Source of the DNA: Rhodobiaceae bacterium
GTDB taxonomy: Bacteria > Pseudomonadota > Alphaproteobacteria > Parvibaculales > Parvibaculaceae
Assembly: GCA_003330885.1 (NCBI GenBank)
Contig: CP030277.1
Span: 1,364,001-1,428,000, forward strand
Length of the DNA stretch: 64,000 nt
Direction: 5' to 3'
Shown: piece after piece, positions 18,781-28,695 of the stretch
Numbering within the stretch: the first letter of the stretch is position 1
How the letters are laid out: every line of letters starts with the position of its first letter
Notes under the pieces: model-generated
Database searches by the model: none
Told to the model about the DNA's origin: nothing
The model's input: only the letters and a program-made list of their open reading frames with translations
Translations under genes and position numbers: made by a program

Positions 18781-20084
18781 GATCGCCTCTCCTCTCTCAG
18801 TTTCTGCCAATAGGCCAGCCGTTTTGCGATATCCCGTTCAAACCCGCGCTCGACAGGTTGATAGAAACGTTGCCGGGCCATCTCGTCGGGAAAATAGTCC
18901 TGGCCGGAAAACCCATCCGGCGCGTCATGGTCATACTCATATCCGGCGCCATACCCAAGCTCTTTCATGAGCTTTGTGGGGGCGTTGAGAATGTGGGCTG
19001 GTGGCGTCACGGATCCGGTTTCTTTCGCCGCCTTCATCGCTCCCTTGAAGGCCGTATATTGCGCATTCGACTTGGGCGCACTAGCGACATAGAGAACCGC
19101 TTGTGCAAGCGCCAGCTCTCCTTCCGGACTGCCGAGGAAGTCATAAGTATCCTTGGCAGCCAGAGCCTGCACGAGCGCCTGCGGATCTGCGAGACCGATA
19201 TCCTCAATCGCCATGCGGACAACGCGTCGCAGAATAAAGAGCGGGTCTTCACCGCCATCCAGCATGCGGGCAAGCCAGTATAGCGCGGCATCCACATCAG
19301 ACCCTCGAACAGATTTGTGAAGAGCGCTGATAAGATTGTAGTGTCCCTCACGAGACTTGTCGTAGATTGGGGCACGACGCTGCATCAGCTTTGCAAGCTT
19401 CTGTGTGTCGAGCGGCTCTGCCGGCGCCAGGGCGAGAATTTCTTCCGCCAGATTGAGCACAAAGCGCCCGTCCCCATCCGCCATGGCTCGAAGCGAAATT
19501 CGTGCGTCATCTGTAAGCGCCAGCTTTTCTCCGACAAACTCTTCGGCGCGCGACAACAGCTCCTCAAGCGCCTCATCATCTAGCCTGTTGAGAACCAGCA
19601 CCTGTGCTCGGGACAAAAGAGCGGCATTGAGTTCGAATGATGGGTTCTCCGTTGTCGCGCCGACAAGTATCACCGTGCCATCTTCCATCACTGGGAGAAA
19701 GCTATCCTGCTGCGCCCGGTTGAACCGATGGATCTCGTCGACAAACAGAAGAGTGCTCCGCCCTTGGGTTCGTCGAAGACGCGCACCTTCAAACACTTTC
19801 TTTAGATCTCCCACACCAGAGAAAACTGCGGAGATCTGTTCAAACGAAAGACCAACAGCATCAGCGAGAAGCCGCGCTGTGGTCGTCTTACCCGTACCAG
19901 GAGGTCCCCAGAAGATGATCGACGACAAATGTCCGGACGCGACCATCCGGCCTATAGGACCCTCGGGACCAATCAGGTGCGCTTGCCCGACCACTTCTGA
20001 TAGGGCTGCGGGCCGTAGACGATCCGCAAGCGGTCGCCGTGCCTCTTTAGTGTCGTCAGACGGGGTTTGGAACAAGTCAGCCAT
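18777..20084 (-). CDS. rarA: replication-associated recombination protein A
   Basis: 435-residue AAA+ ATPase of the RarA/MgsA/WRNIP1 family, related to clamp-loader subunits and acting at stalled replication forks. Walker A is GPPGTGKTT at 60-68, Walker B LLFVDEIHRF near 111, sensor 1 in GATTENPSFELN, with the family-specific SALHKSVRGSDVDAALYWLARML and the C-terminal tetramerisation part ending in YQPVERGFERDIAKRL (in part). It is the first gene of the chain rarA-crcB-rluC-like-HAD-asmA-ATP12, all linked by overlaps of about 4 bases or direct abutment. Confidence 0.94.
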   Translation of the reverse strand: MADLFQTPSDDTKEARRPLADRLRPAALSEVVGQAHLIGPEGPIGRMVASGHLSSIIFWGPPGTGKTTTARLLADAVGLSFEQISAVFSGVGDLKKVFEGARLRRTQGRSTLLFVDEIHRFNRAQQDSFLPVMEDGTVILVGATTENPSFELNAALLSRAQVLVLNRLDDEALEELLSRAEEFVGEKLALTDDARISLRAMADGDGRFVLNLAEEILALAPAEPLDTQKLAKLMQRRAPIYDKSREGHYNLISALHKSVRGSDVDAALYWLARMLDGGEDPLFILRRVVRMAIEDIGLADPQALVQALAAKDTYDFLGSPEGELALAQAVLYVASAPKSNAQYTAFKGAMKAAKETGSVTPPAHILNAPTKLMKELGYGAGYEYDHDAPDGFSGQDYFPDEMARQRFYQPVERGFERDIAKRLAYWQKLREERRS

Positions 20085-20140
20085 GACCCAGATTTAGCAT
20101 AATTTGCGCCCAACCACCGACGGAACAGGAGAAGAATTTG

Positions 20141-20731
20141 CTATTTGAACCTCAAGGTCGCAGATATCTGGGCAACCACCCAATCTCTAAAATGAGCTCT
20201 GCTGTCGCTATCTCCAGACATACTCACGCTGGCCAGAAAGGCCCCTCCAACCAGGTCTTCCCCCACGAGAAATGTACTAAGGAGCGCCAGCAAATAGCGG
20301 ACGTCTTTCTCCCGGTCGACACCGTCAGGCGAGGCACACAGGCGTTCGACAATCGGGTCAAATAGACCGGCCCCTTCGCTTTCCCATCCCTCAGACGCCA
20401 GCCATACCGCTAGGCGCGCATATTTTCGCTGCTGATAGAGCTCCGTAAGCTTCGCTGCAACTTCTGTTACCGCATCAGCGCCGTCACCAGTGCTCTCTGC
20501 AATTCTGGTGACCTCTGCCTTGAGCTTGCGCCCGGCTTCCTTCAGGAGCGCTGTCATCAAACCCTTGCGGCTCTTGAAGTGGTAGTGGATCGCTGCGTCG
20601 GTAATTCCCAGATCGTCGGCTATCACCTGGACCCGCACCGCATCCGGACCACCAACGATGAGGTAATGCTCTGCCCTGGCAAGGATGTTCTGTTGTGCCG
20701 CTTCGGGGCTCAACCGCTTTCTCTCTGCCAT
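20141..20731 (-). CDS. TetR/AcrR family transcriptional regulator
   Basis: 196 residues. The N-terminal DNA-binding domain has a helix-turn-helix in VIADDLGITDAAIHYHFKSR, the usual TetR pattern with the conserved YHF. The C-terminal ligand domain is unremarkable and gives no ligand clue. GAGGG precedes the ATG. It is divergent from an alpha/beta hydrolase, with an 87-base gap that carries an ATTACT/AGTAAT palindrome, so it probably represses itself and the hydrolase. Confidence 0.9.
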   Translation of the reverse strand: MAERKRLSPEAAQQNILARAEHYLIVGGPDAVRVQVIADDLGITDAAIHYHFKSRKGLMTALLKEAGRKLKAEVTRIAESTGDGADAVTEVAAKLTELYQQRKYARLAVWLASEGWESEGAGLFDPIVERLCASPDGVDREKDVRYLLALLSTFLVGEDLVGGAFLASVSMSGDSDSRAHFRDWVVAQISATLRFK

Positions 20732-20750
20732 TCAACCCTCAAAATTCGAT

Positions 20751-20779
20751 TTGACTTCGCACATTACTTAGATTACTCA
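20751..20779 (+). promoter_or_regulatory. candidate promoter of the alpha/beta hydrolase
   Basis: TTGACT, a 17-base spacer and TACTCA, about 40 bases before the hydrolase ATG. The -10 box lies inside the palindrome described separately, as expected for a repressed promoter. The -10 match is weak. Confidence 0.4.
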
Positions 20780-20786
20780 AAGTAAT
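20763..20786. promoter_or_regulatory. probable TetR operator
   Basis: ATTACT-CAA-AGTAAT (20772-20786) is a perfect 6-base inverted repeat with a 3-base centre; a further direct ATTACT half-site begins at 20763. It lies midway between the divergent TetR and hydrolase genes and is the best candidate binding site for the regulator. Confidence 0.65.
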
Positions 20787-20818
20787 TAACTTTGGCAAGT
20801 CAAGGTAAGGAGGCTTCC

Positions 20819-21700
20819 ATGCGCACAGACATCGACCATCTTTCCCGAGTGGCCCAGATTGCAGGGCTAGATATCCAGATAGATCCACCTCGTCATCACC
20901 ATGTGATTTTGAATGAGCGGCGCTTTCATTTCGTGGAATGGGGGCGGTCAGCAAACCCACCCCTCCTCTTCCTGCATGGTGGCAACCAGTCCGCGCGAAC
21001 CTGGGACATCGTCTGTCTTGCCCTCGCAGACCGCTTTCACTGCATCGCCCTTGATCAACGTGGCCATGGTGACAGTGAATGGTCCTATGAGGGGCACTAT
21101 GCACCAGAACATCACAGCCAAGACATCCAGGCGTTAGCGGATCACCTGAGCTGGAACCGGTTCGGACTAATCGGAATGTCGATGGGGGGCCTCAACGCGA
21201 TATCTTATGCGGCTGAGAGCTCAGATCACCTCAGTGCCCTCGTCTGCGTCGATGTTGGTCCTTTCGTTCAGATGAACCGAGCAAAAGCACTGGTGTCATT
21301 TGTCGAAAGCAATAGCGAACCACAATCTTTTGACGATCTTGTTCGAGCAGCCCTTGCGCACAATCCACGACGCAAAGAAGAGCTCATGCGCCACAGCCTC
21401 ACCCACACAACACGGGAGCTCTCCGATGGGTCATGGACCTGGAAAGCAGACAGGCGCGAAAAGCTCGATCTGATTGAAATGCAAAAACGTCTGGACAAAC
21501 TAGCAGATGACTGTCGCCATATTACCTGTCCAACACTTGTTGTGAGGGGCGAGCAAAGCCCCACCTTCAGCCCAGACGACGCTGAACGCTTTGTCTCTCT
21601 GCTCGCCGATGCCAGGCATGTCACCGTGCCAGATGCTGGCCACACGATTCAGGGGGATAACCCCAAAGGGTTGATCGAGAAACTTGAGAAATTTCTGTAG
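20819..21700 (+). CDS. alpha/beta hydrolase
   Basis: 293 residues from the ATG at 20819, which has a strong AAGGAGG six bases upstream; a TTG at 20792 opens the frame earlier but lacks such a site. The fold's landmarks are the oxyanion HGG in LLFLHGGNQSARTW, the nucleophile elbow GMSMGG (GLIGMSMGGLNA), an acidic residue after TCPTLVVRGEQSPTF and the C-terminal histidine in PDAGHTIQGDNP. It is likely a cytoplasmic esterase, lactonase or C-C hydrolase; substrate unknown. Expression is probably controlled by the divergent TetR regulator. Confidence 0.88.
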   Translation: MRTDIDHLSRVAQIAGLDIQIDPPRHHHVILNERRFHFVEWGRSANPPLLFLHGGNQSARTWDIVCLALADRFHCIALDQRGHGDSEWSYEGHYAPEHHSQDIQALADHLSWNRFGLIGMSMGGLNAISYAAESSDHLSALVCVDVGPFVQMNRAKALVSFVESNSEPQSFDDLVRAALAHNPRRKEELMRHSLTHTTRELSDGSWTWKADRREKLDLIEMQKRLDKLADDCRHITCPTLVVRGEQSPTFSPDDAERFVSLLADARHVTVPDAGHTIQGDNPKGLIEKLEKFL

Positions 21701-21715
21701 CCAGAAGCCAACCTA

Positions 21716-23170
21716 TTAGCCACGCACTCGCGCGGAGAAACGTTCACCGCCTCGCTCTATCGTGAACTCCCACTCGGCGCGTCTCGCTCCCGTCAGTCGT
21801 TGGAGTTCGTCGACACTGTCGATCTCATCTGAGCCAACGGCCCGGATCATGTCGCCGGGTTGAATGCGCAGACGGTGTGCCGCACTTCCGCGCTTCACCC
21901 GCAGAACCACCACGCCTCTCTGGAACGGATCAAGCTGCAATTCTTCAGCAAATGCTGGTGAAAGATTGCCTACCGTGGCGCCCGAGAACGGATGCCGTCC
22001 GCTCAGTTCAGCTACCTCACGTGGCGGGTCTTCCGGCGCGGCTTCCAGGGCAATACGGGCACGACTGGCATCCCCATTGCGGCGATATTTGATATCAATA
22101 CGCCCGCCGACACCCTTCGTCGCCAATCGATAGCGAACCGATTGCGGATCAATCACTTCTCGCCCGTCAACTTCATAGATAACATCGCCGGTCTCAAGAC
22201 CTGCCCGGTCTGCAGGACCATCCGGATAGGTTCGCTGAACCATGGCGCCACCAGGACGATCGAGCCCAAGCGACTCTGCAAGATCTGACGTCACGACCTG
22301 GAGATCGGCCCCAAGCCACGGACGCTCCACGCCAGTGCTTCCGCCGACCGCTGAGTCTGCAACCGCACGCACCATGTTAGAGGGGATGGCAAAGCCAATC
22401 CCAACAGACCCGCCCGACCGGGAGAAGATCGCGGTGTTAATGCCGACAAGCTGCCCATCCATGGTGACAAGTGCCCCACCAGAGTTTCCTGGGTTGATCG
22501 CCGCATCTGTTTGGATGAAGAACTGGTAGTCCGTCGCCCCTACTTGCGTCCGGGCAAGCGCTGACACGATACCACTCGTGACAGTCTGTCCCACGCCAAA
22601 CGGGTTCCCAATAGCGAGCACCAGATCCCCGACTTCCAGCGTGTCGCTGTCCCGGAAAGTAAGCGCCGGCAGCGACGCTCCTTCAGTATCGATCTTGAGG
22701 ATCGCAAGGTCAGTCCGCTCATCAGCCAGAATGAGTTCCGCTTCAAACTCTCGACGGTCCGCCAGGGCGACCGTGAAGACATCACCGTTTGCCACCACAT
22801 GATTATTCGTGACGATGATCCCATCGGCCCCAACGATCACACCGGACCCCAGCGATTGCTGCACCCGCTCCTGCGGCATACCAAAACTGAACCGATCACC
22901 AAAGAACTGCTTAAAGAACGGATCGTTGAAAAGTGGACTCTGCGGGCGTTCCTGAACAACCCGCTTGGAATAAACATTCACAACCGCAGGTGCCACATCC
23001 CGCACCACCGGTGCAAAAGACATCTGCATTTCTGCCCGCGAACCAGGGACAACGCGGTCTTCAGCCCGTGCGGTGCTGCCCAACGCCAAGACCAGACCGC
23101 CGAACAAAATCAGAGCGGCCGCCGACCAGACTATCGTAAACCAAGAATTTGAGATCATTTCCAACACCAT
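21716..23170 (-). CDS. DegQ/DegP-type periplasmic serine protease
   Basis: About 484 residues from the ATG at 23170; ATG 23158 and an upstream TTG at 23197 are other possibilities, none with a good ribosome site. An N-terminal hydrophobic segment (FTIVWSAAALILFGGLVLAL) ends in STARA and acts as signal or anchor. The trypsin-like domain has the triad histidine in VTNNHVVANG, aspartate in ERTDLAILKI and serine in NPGNSGGALV. Two PDZ domains follow (LGADLQVVTSDLAESLGL onward, and FQRGVVVLRVKRGSAAHRL). Envelope protein quality control is the family role. Confidence 0.92.
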   Translation of the reverse strand: MVLEMISNSWFTIVWSAAALILFGGLVLALGSTARAEDRVVPGSRAEMQMSFAPVVRDVAPAVVNVYSKRVVQERPQSPLFNDPFFKQFFGDRFSFGMPQERVQQSLGSGVIVGADGIIVTNNHVVANGDVFTVALADRREFEAELILADERTDLAILKIDTEGASLPALTFRDSDTLEVGDLVLAIGNPFGVGQTVTSGIVSALARTQVGATDYQFFIQTDAAINPGNSGGALVTMDGQLVGINTAIFSRSGGSVGIGFAIPSNMVRAVADSAVGGSTGVERPWLGADLQVVTSDLAESLGLDRPGGAMVQRTYPDGPADRAGLETGDVIYEVDGREVIDPQSVRYRLATKGVGGRIDIKYRRNGDASRARIALEAAPEDPPREVAELSGRHPFSGATVGNLSPAFAEELQLDPFQRGVVVLRVKRGSAAHRLRIQPGDMIRAVGSDEIDSVDELQRLTGARRAEWEFTIERGGERFSARVRG

Positions 23171-23293
23171 GACGCCCGTACCCGCCGGTTCGTCCAACTA
23201 AATCCAATATTGAAAGCCAAATCAGGTACTTGCAAGGCAAACCTCAATCTAGCTCAGATCAAAGTAAACACCCGCGAGCATACCTTTCAGCCA

Positions 23294-23330
23294 TAAAAAA
23301 ACGGGGCGGACGCTCTGCGTCACACCCCGT
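23294..23330 (-). terminator. terminator of the alpha operon
   Basis: On the minus strand ACGGGG...CCCCGT with an inner GACGC/GCGTC stem, followed by seven T residues, about 25 bases after the rplQ stop. It marks the end of the long ribosomal protein transcript. Confidence 0.9.
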
Positions 23331-23353
23331 CAAATTCTGCAAGATTTCAGCTA

Positions 23354-23779
23354 TTAAGCTGTTGTCTCAAGCGCATCCTCATCAACCATGACAGGACCTG
23401 AGTCCTGGCCGCGGGCTGATGGATCACGGTCAACGAACTCGATGACTGCCATAGGCGCATTATCGCCATAGCGGAAGCCAGCTTTGAGAACGCGGGTGTA
23501 TCCACCATTACGTTCTTTGTAGCGAGGTCCGAGCTCATCAAACAGCTTCGCAGCCCACTTCTGCTCTGGAAGCTTGGAATATGCCTGACGACGAGCATGC
23601 AGGTCGTCGCGTCGAGCGAGCGTAACCAACTTCTCAACATAAGGGCGAAGCTCTTTCGCCTTCGGCAATGTCGTGATGATCTGCTCATGCTTGATCAGCG
23701 CAACCGCCATGTTAGCGAGCATCGCTTTACGGTGACTTGCAGTCCGATTGAGCTTGCGGCCGGATTTCCCGTGGCGCAT
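23354..23779 (-). CDS. rplQ: 50S ribosomal protein L17
   Basis: 141 residues from the ATG at 23779 ([20 protein letters not shown]), the universal start; six upstream codons belong to the leader. Family text includes [19 protein letters not shown] and [21 protein letters not shown]17 sits near the exit tunnel. An acidic C-terminal tail of about 20 residues (from [10 protein letters not shown]) exceeds the E. coli protein. It is the last gene of the alpha operon, with a strong terminator behind it. Confidence 0.97.
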   Translation of the reverse strand: MRHGKSGRKLNRTASHRKAMLANMAVALIKHEQIITTLPKAKELRPYVEKLVTLARRDDLHARRQAYSKLPEQKWAAKLFDELGPRYKERNGGYTRVLKAGFRYGDNAPMAVIEFVDRDPSARGQDSGPVMVDEDALETTA

Positions 23780-23829
23780 GACCCTCTCCTCATTCAAATG
23801 ACGGCGCCTCTCGGCGCGGCCGGGTAAAC

Positions 23830-24846
23830 TCAGTAATGATCTTCGAAACGTTTCGCGAGATCTTCGATATTCTCAGGCGGCCAGCTAGCCACTTCCATGC
23901 CGAGGTGAAGCCCCATCTGCGCGAGAACTTCTTTGATCTCGTTCAGGGATTTCCGGCCAAAGTTCGGGGTGCGAAGCATCTCGGACTCTGTTTTCTGGAT
24001 CAGGTCGCCAATATAGACAATGTTGTCGTTCTTCAGGCAATTCGCTGAACGGACAGACAGTTCAAGCTCATCGACCTTCTTAAGAAGAGCCGGGTTGAAC
24101 TCAAGCTCCGGATGCTGCTCTTCGACAACAACTTCCTTCGGTTCGTCAAAGTTGACGAAGACCTGAAGCTGGTCCTGCAAAATACGCGCAGCAAAGGCGA
24201 CAGCGTCTTCCGGTGTAACAGATCCGTCTGTTTCAAGCTGAACAGTCAACTTGTCATAGTCGAGGATCTGGCCTTCGCGTGTGTTTTCCACTTTGTAGGA
24301 AACACGGCGAACCGGGCTGTAAAGGCTGTCGACTGGAATAAGACCGATCGGCGCATCTTCCGGACGGTTCCGGTCTGCGGCCACATAGCCCTTACCATTG
24401 CTGACAACAAACTCCATGCGAATGTCCGCACCCTCATCGAGCGTGCAAAGCACAAGCTCAGGGTTCAGAATTTCGATATCTGACCCAGCTTCGATATCGC
24501 CAGCAGTGACAATACCAGGGCCCTGCTTTACGAGCATCATCCGCTTAGGACCTTCGCTGTGAAGGTTCAGCGCCAGTTGCTTGATGTTCAAGATGATGTC
24601 AGTGACATCTTCACGAACGCCGGCAATGGATGAAAATTCGTGCAACACACCGTCAATCTGAACAGCCGTCACCGCAGCACCCTGCAGTGAGGATAACAGA
24701 ACGCGGCGCAGCGCATTGCCTAGCGTCAGACCAAAGCCACGCTCAAGCGGCTCAGCAACTACCGTTGCCGTACGCTGTGCATCATGACCAGACTGGATCT
24801 CCAGCTTGGTCGGTTTAATGAGCTCTTCCCAGTTCTTCTGGATCAC
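23830..24846 (-). CDS. rpoA: RNA polymerase alpha subunit
   Basis: 338 residues, normal length. The N-terminal domain ([22 protein letters not shown], in part) dimerises and recruits beta and beta-prime; after a linker rich in acidic residues the C-terminal domain has [13 protein letters not shown] with R266, the counterpart of E. coli R265 that contacts UP elements and activators, and the helix-hairpin [16 protein letters not shown]. Lies between rpsK and rplQ as in most bacteria. Confidence 0.98.
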   Translation of the reverse strand: MIQKNWEELIKPTKLEIQSGHDAQRTATVVAEPLERGFGLTLGNALRRVLLSSLQGAAVTAVQIDGVLHEFSSIAGVREDVTDIILNIKQLALNLHSEGPKRMMLVKQGPGIVTAGDIEAGSDIEILNPELVLCTLDEGADIRMEFVVSNGKGYVAADRNRPEDAPIGLIPVDSLYSPVRRVSYKVENTREGQILDYDKLTVQLETDGSVTPEDAVAFAARILQDQLQVFVNFDEPKEVVVEEQHPELEFNPALLKKVDELELSVRSANCLKNDNIVYIGDLIQKTESEMLRTPNFGRKSLNEIKEVLAQMGLHLGMEVASWPPENIEDLAKRFEDHY

Positions 24847-24973
24847 CTGTAGAACCTCGTGCCGTTAGGTGCATTTTGCTTCAAACAACAAATTCTTTGA
24901 GAAGCGAATGCAAGACGGATCAACCGTCGAATGAGTATGAGCGGCGCCAAAAGGACAGCGCCGATAAGCTTTG

Positions 24974-25363
24974 TTAGACGCGGCGGCGCTTTGGTGGGCG
25001 GCAGCCATTGTGTGGGATAGGCGTTACGTCACGAATGCTCGTGATCGTAAACCCAGCAGCCTGAAGCGCACGCAGAGCGGACTCACGTCCAGACCCTGGA
25101 CCACAGACCTCAACCTCAAGGGTCTTCATGCCGTGATCTTGTGCTTTCTTGCCAGCATCTTCCGCAGCCATCTGGGCAGCGAATGGTGTCGACTTCCGGC
25201 TACCCTTAAACCCCATCATGCCCGCAGACGACCAGGAAATTGCATTTCCCTGCGCATCCGTGATCGTGATCATGGTGTTGTTAAAGGTCGAATTCACATG
25301 CGCAACGCCAGACGTAATATTCTTACGTTCTTTGCGTTTAACGCGGGTCTTTTCCTTCGCCAT
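24974..25363 (-). CDS. rpsK: 30S ribosomal protein S11
   Basis: 129 residues, the usual length. The body contains [26 protein letters not shown] (in part), [21 protein letters not shown] and the C-terminal [20 protein letters not shown], which is nearly invariant. It forms the platform of the small subunit next to the mRNA exit. The gap to rpsM is 46 bases; a 127-base gap with nothing notable separates it from rpoA. Confidence 0.98.
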   Translation of the reverse strand: MAKEKTRVKRKERKNITSGVAHVNSTFNNTMITITDAQGNAISWSSAGMMGFKGSRKSTPFAAQMAAEDAGKKAQDHGMKTLEVEVCGPGSGRESALRALQAAGFTITSIRDVTPIPHNGCRPPKRRRV

Positions 25364-25409
25364 CCTAAAACCTTCTCTGTCGAACGGGCTGCCCCGTTAA
25401 ATCCCGTTC

Positions 25410-25778
25410 TTACTTCTTCTTACCTGCGATTGCTTTTGCAGGGCCCTTCCGAGTCCGCGCATTCGTATGTGTGCGCTGACCGCGGACTGGCAGTCCACGA
25501 CGATGGCGGAGACCGCGATAGCAGCCCAGGTCCATCAGACGTTTAATATTCATGGCAACTTCGCGCCGCAGATCGCCTTCAACCATGTAGTCACGGTCGA
25601 TCGTTTCACGGATCTGGATTACTTCAGCGTCAGAAAGCTCGTTCACACGACGTTCTGGCGCGATACCTACGGTTTCGCAGATATCCTTAGCATTCTTGTC
25701 TCCAATCCCATGAATATAGGTCAGCGCAATAAGCACACGCTTATGGGTTGGAATGTTCACACCAGCGATACGAGCCAC
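25410..25778 (-). CDS. rpsM: 30S ribosomal protein S13
   Basis: 122 residues from the GTG at 25778, preceded by AGGAGAAGAAC; the normal N-terminus [20 protein letters not shown] follows directly. The H2TH-like region and the basic tail [21 protein letters not shown] contact tRNA in the A and P sites and protein S19 in the head. First gene of the alpha operon, behind a strong promoter lying just after adk. Confidence 0.97.
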   Translation of the reverse strand: MARIAGVNIPTHKRVLIALTYIHGIGDKNAKDICETVGIAPERRVNELSDAEVIQIRETIDRDYMVEGDLRREVAMNIKRLMDLGCYRGLRHRRGLPVRGQRTHTNARTRKGPAKAIAGKKK

Positions 25779-25919
25779 GTTCTTCTCCTGCGATAAGGAT
25801 TCGCCAGACCAACAGATTCCGAACAAAAAACGGGAGAAATCGCTGAAATACTGCAGAATTCTGCCGTTTCTCAGTGAAGTACCGATGGTTTGCTTGGAGC
25901 TGCCGTCGCGCTGGCCGGG

Positions 25920-25947
25920 ATTATAGGAATTTCCCCTTCCCGGTCAA
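25920..25947 (-). promoter_or_regulatory. promoter of the alpha operon (rpsM-rpsK-rpoA-rplQ)
   Basis: On the minus strand TTGACC, a 16-base spacer and a perfect TATAAT, located directly after the adk stop codon and about 140 bases before rpsM. It would give the RNA polymerase alpha gene transcription independent of the upstream ribosomal operons. Confidence 0.75.
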
Positions 25948-25951
25948 CTGC

Positions 25952-26545
25952 TTAGCCTGCGTTATCCGTCTCCTTAAGTTCGAGTGCTGCTTCAATTTCC
26001 ACAGTCACTGCATCCATGTCTTTCATGCCATCAACGGTCCTTAGAATGCCTGCATTCTTGTAGTAACCCGCCAATGGCGCTGTTTGTTCGTGATAGACAG
26101 CGAGACGCTTCTTAAGTGCGTCCGCATTATCGTCTGCACGGGCCCCGCCTTCTGTCTCAGCTGCCCTGCCTTCGATCCGCGCCAAAAGCGCTGAATCATC
26201 AACTTTGAGCTCAATAACTGCGTCAAGCTTGTCTGAGCGGTCCGCCAGCATCTTGTCGAGCGCTTCAGCCTGGGCCACATTCCGCGGAAATCCGTCCAGA
26301 ATGTACCCATTCGCGCAATCAGCTTCCTGTGTGCGATCCGCAATGATGCCAACCACAACCTCATCAGGAACCAGGTCGCCGCGCGCCATAATCTCTTTAG
26401 CGATTTGACCGGTCTCTGTGCCGGCCGCCACGGCCGCGCGCAGCATATCGCCGGTAGAGAGCTGAACCAGGCCGTGCGCGGTCTGAATCCGCTCAGCCTG
26501 TGTGCCTTTGCCTGCTCCTGGGGGTCCTAGAAATATCAGTTTCAT
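25952..26545 (-). CDS. adk: adenylate kinase
   Basis: 197 residues; interconverts AMP and ATP with ADP. The P-loop is GPPGAGKGT at 7-15, the AMP site includes [15 protein letters not shown] and GFPRNVAQA, and the LID segment is the short form ([10 protein letters not shown] onward), lacking the zinc-binding insertion. Short-LID enzymes are usual in alphaproteobacteria. Its start overlaps the secY stop by 4 bases (ATGA), so the two are translationally linked. Next gene downstream is rpsM with its own promoter. Confidence 0.97.
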   Translation of the reverse strand: MKLIFLGPPGAGKGTQAERIQTAHGLVQLSTGDMLRAAVAAGTETGQIAKEIMARGDLVPDEVVVGIIADRTQEADCANGYILDGFPRNVAQAEALDKMLADRSDKLDAVIELKVDDSALLARIEGRAAETEGGARADDNADALKKRLAVYHEQTAPLAGYYKNAGILRTVDGMKDMDAVTVEIEAALELKETDNAG

Positions 26546-27864
26546 CGGCGAGCCCCTCTTAGTTTTGATTTTTTGATGAGGCCTTCATATTGGTGCGCTA
26601 GCAAATGGCTCTGAACCTGAGCCACAGTATCCATGGTCACATTCACCACAATCAGCAGAGACGTCCCACCGAAATAGAAGGGAATGCTGTATTGAGAGAT
26701 CAGGACTTCCGGCAGCAAACAAACGAATGTCAGATAGAGGGCCCCAACCACCGTCAACCGCGTCAGGACGTGGTCGATATATTCCGCGGTGCGCTTACCA
26801 GGACGAATACCTGGAATGAAGCCGCCATATTTCTTCAGATTATCCGCCGTGTCGTCCGGATTAAAGACGATCGCGGTGTAGAAGAAACAGAAAAAGATGA
26901 TAAGGCCAGCATAGAGCGCCATATAAAGCGGCTGGCCATGCGCCAACCACGCCGTGATGACATTGAGCCATTCAGGCCCCTGCCCGCCGCCAAAGCTCGC
27001 CGCAGTCGTCGGTAGCAGTAGAAGCGATGATGCAAAAATCGGTGGGATCACGCCTGCAGTATTGAGCTTCAGAGGCAGGTGCGAAGAGTCGCCCCCATAC
27101 ATCTTCTGCCCGACCTGGCGTTTGGGATATTGAACCAGCAATCGACGCTGCGCACGCTCCACAAAAACGATAAAGGCGATGATGCCCACGACCATGATCA
27201 TAAGCAGCAGGATAATCGCTGGTGACAGTGCACCTTCACGCCCTAGTTCCAGCGTTCCGACCAATGCCGCTGGCAGCTCTGCCACAATACCCGCAAAGAT
27301 GATCAGCGAGATCCCGTTACCCACCCCGCGTGCAGTGATCTGCTCACCGAGCCACATAAGGAAGATGGTACCGCCAACAAGCGTGATGACCGTCGTCGCC
27401 CGGAAAAAGAGACCTGGATCAATCGCAAAACTCTCGAGCCCTACAGCAATGCCGTAACCCTGAAGCGTCGCCAGGAGAACCGTCCCGTAGCGTGTGTACT
27501 GGTTGATCTGCTTCCGGCCCTGCTCACCCTCTTTCTTGAGTTGCTCAAGATGAGGGCTCACCGTCGTCATCAACTGAATGATGATAGAGGCAGAAATGTA
27601 CGGCATGATGGTGAGCGCAAAGATCGCCATCCGACCGACGGCACCGCCGGTGAACAGGTCAAGCATGCCACCAATACCACCCTGCTGCTGCTGAAAGAAC
27701 TCAGCAAAACGGATGGGATCAATACCTGGAATCGGAATGTAGGTACCAAGCCGGTAAACCAGCAATGCGCCTAGCGTGAACCATATCCGCTTCTTGAGTT
27801 CCTCTGCTTTCGCAAAGGCACCAAAGTTAAGATTGGCAGCTAACTGTTCCGCGGCTGAGGCCAT
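26542..27864 (-). CDS. secY: protein translocase subunit SecY
   Basis: 440 residues with ten membrane helices, the core of the Sec translocon. Recognisable parts are [20 protein letters not shown] early on, [60 protein letters not shown] and the cytoplasmic loop [20 protein letters not shown]. Last-but-one gene of the spc operon, between rplO and adk as is standard. No rpmJ or infA gene follows, which is also usual in this class. Confidence 0.98.
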   Translation of the reverse strand: MASAAEQLAANLNFGAFAKAEELKKRIWFTLGALLVYRLGTYIPIPGIDPIRFAEFFQQQQGGIGGMLDLFTGGAVGRMAIFALTIMPYISASIIIQLMTTVSPHLEQLKKEGEQGRKQINQYTRYGTVLLATLQGYGIAVGLESFAIDPGLFFRATTVITLVGGTIFLMWLGEQITARGVGNGISLIIFAGIVAELPAALVGTLELGREGALSPAIILLLMIMVVGIIAFIVFVERAQRRLLVQYPKRQVGQKMYGGDSSHLPLKLNTAGVIPPIFASSLLLLPTTAASFGGGQGPEWLNVITAWLAHGQPLYMALYAGLIIFFCFFYTAIVFNPDDTADNLKKYGGFIPGIRPGKRTAEYIDHVLTRLTVVGALYLTFVCLLPEVLISQYSIPFYFGGTSLLIVVNVTMDTVAQVQSHLLAHQYEGLIKKSKLRGARR

Positions 27865-27921
27865 TCAGATGACTCCGGAAGCTCGGCACAACACAAGAAG
27901 CCTGACGGCCCCCACTAAAAC

Positions 27922-28404
27922 TTAACCTTCGGCTTTCGCCTTGGTTTCCTTAACGGTCACAGAACCGCCGGCCTTCTCAACAGCTTCTATAGCCGCCTTG
28001 GAAGCACCTGCCACTTCGATCTTAACCGCTGCAGAAATCTCACCTTTGCCCAAAAGACGAACGCCGTCTTTTGCCAGGCGAGTAATAAGGCCCGCACCGA
28101 CGAGAGCATCAGCATTCACTGCTTTGCCTGCGTCCAGCTTACCCGCATCAAGAGCTGTCTGAATGCGTCCAATGTTAACTTCATTGTATTTCTTAGGGTT
28201 CGGCACATTGAACCCACGCTTTGGCAAGCGCTGGTAGAGGGGCATCTGCCCGCCTTCGAAACCCTTGATCGCCACACCTGAGCGTGACTTCTGACCTTTA
28301 ACACCACGACCGCCGGTTTTGCCCTTGCCGGAACCTATACCACGACCTACACGGGTCCGTTCTTTACGGGCACCGTCATTATCGGAAAGCTGATTGAGTT
28401 TCAT
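27922..28404 (-). CDS. rplO: 50S ribosomal protein L15
   Basis: 160 residues from the ATG at 28404 ([20 protein letters not shown]), the conserved start; the open frame continues seven codons upstream. The glycine- and basic-rich N-terminal extension ([20 protein letters not shown]) threads into 23S rRNA, and the C-terminal domain runs from [17 protein letters not shown]. 65 bases separate it from rpmD. Confidence 0.97.
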   Translation of the reverse strand: MKLNQLSDNDGARKERTRVGRGIGSGKGKTGGRGVKGQKSRSGVAIKGFEGGQMPLYQRLPKRGFNVPNPKKYNEVNIGRIQTALDAGKLDAGKAVNADALVGAGLITRLAKDGVRLLGKGEISAAVKIEVAGASKAAIEAVEKAGGSVTVKETKAKAEG

Positions 28405-28469
28405 ATCTTCTACCTCTATGCGCACATCCGATAAAACGGATCCACTCGGCTCTTGCCTGAATAATTTCT

Positions 28470-28664
28470 TTAAGCGTCGTCAACTACTTCAACAAGGTGA
28501 GCCACCTTGTTGATCATACCGCGAACTGACGGCGTATCTTCCAGTGTCCGAACCTTGTGCATCTTGTTCAAGCCAAGGCCGACCAATGTCTGGCGCTGGT
28601 CCGGCTTCCGGCGGATTGGGCTACCAATCTGCTTTACGGTCACCGTCTTTTTTGCTGCTGCCAT
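28470..28664 (-). CDS. rpmD: 50S ribosomal protein L30
   Basis: 64 residues, standard small L30: [20 protein letters not shown] followed by [20 protein letters not shown] and NKVAHLVEV. Lies between rpsE and rplO in the spc operon order. About 31 bases separate it from rpsE. Confidence 0.97.
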   Translation of the reverse strand: MAAAKKTVTVKQIGSPIRRKPDQRQTLVGLGLNKMHKVRTLEDTPSVRGMINKVAHLVEVVDDA

Positions 28665-28695
28665 GATCTAATTTCCCTTATTGCAATCCGAGGTC

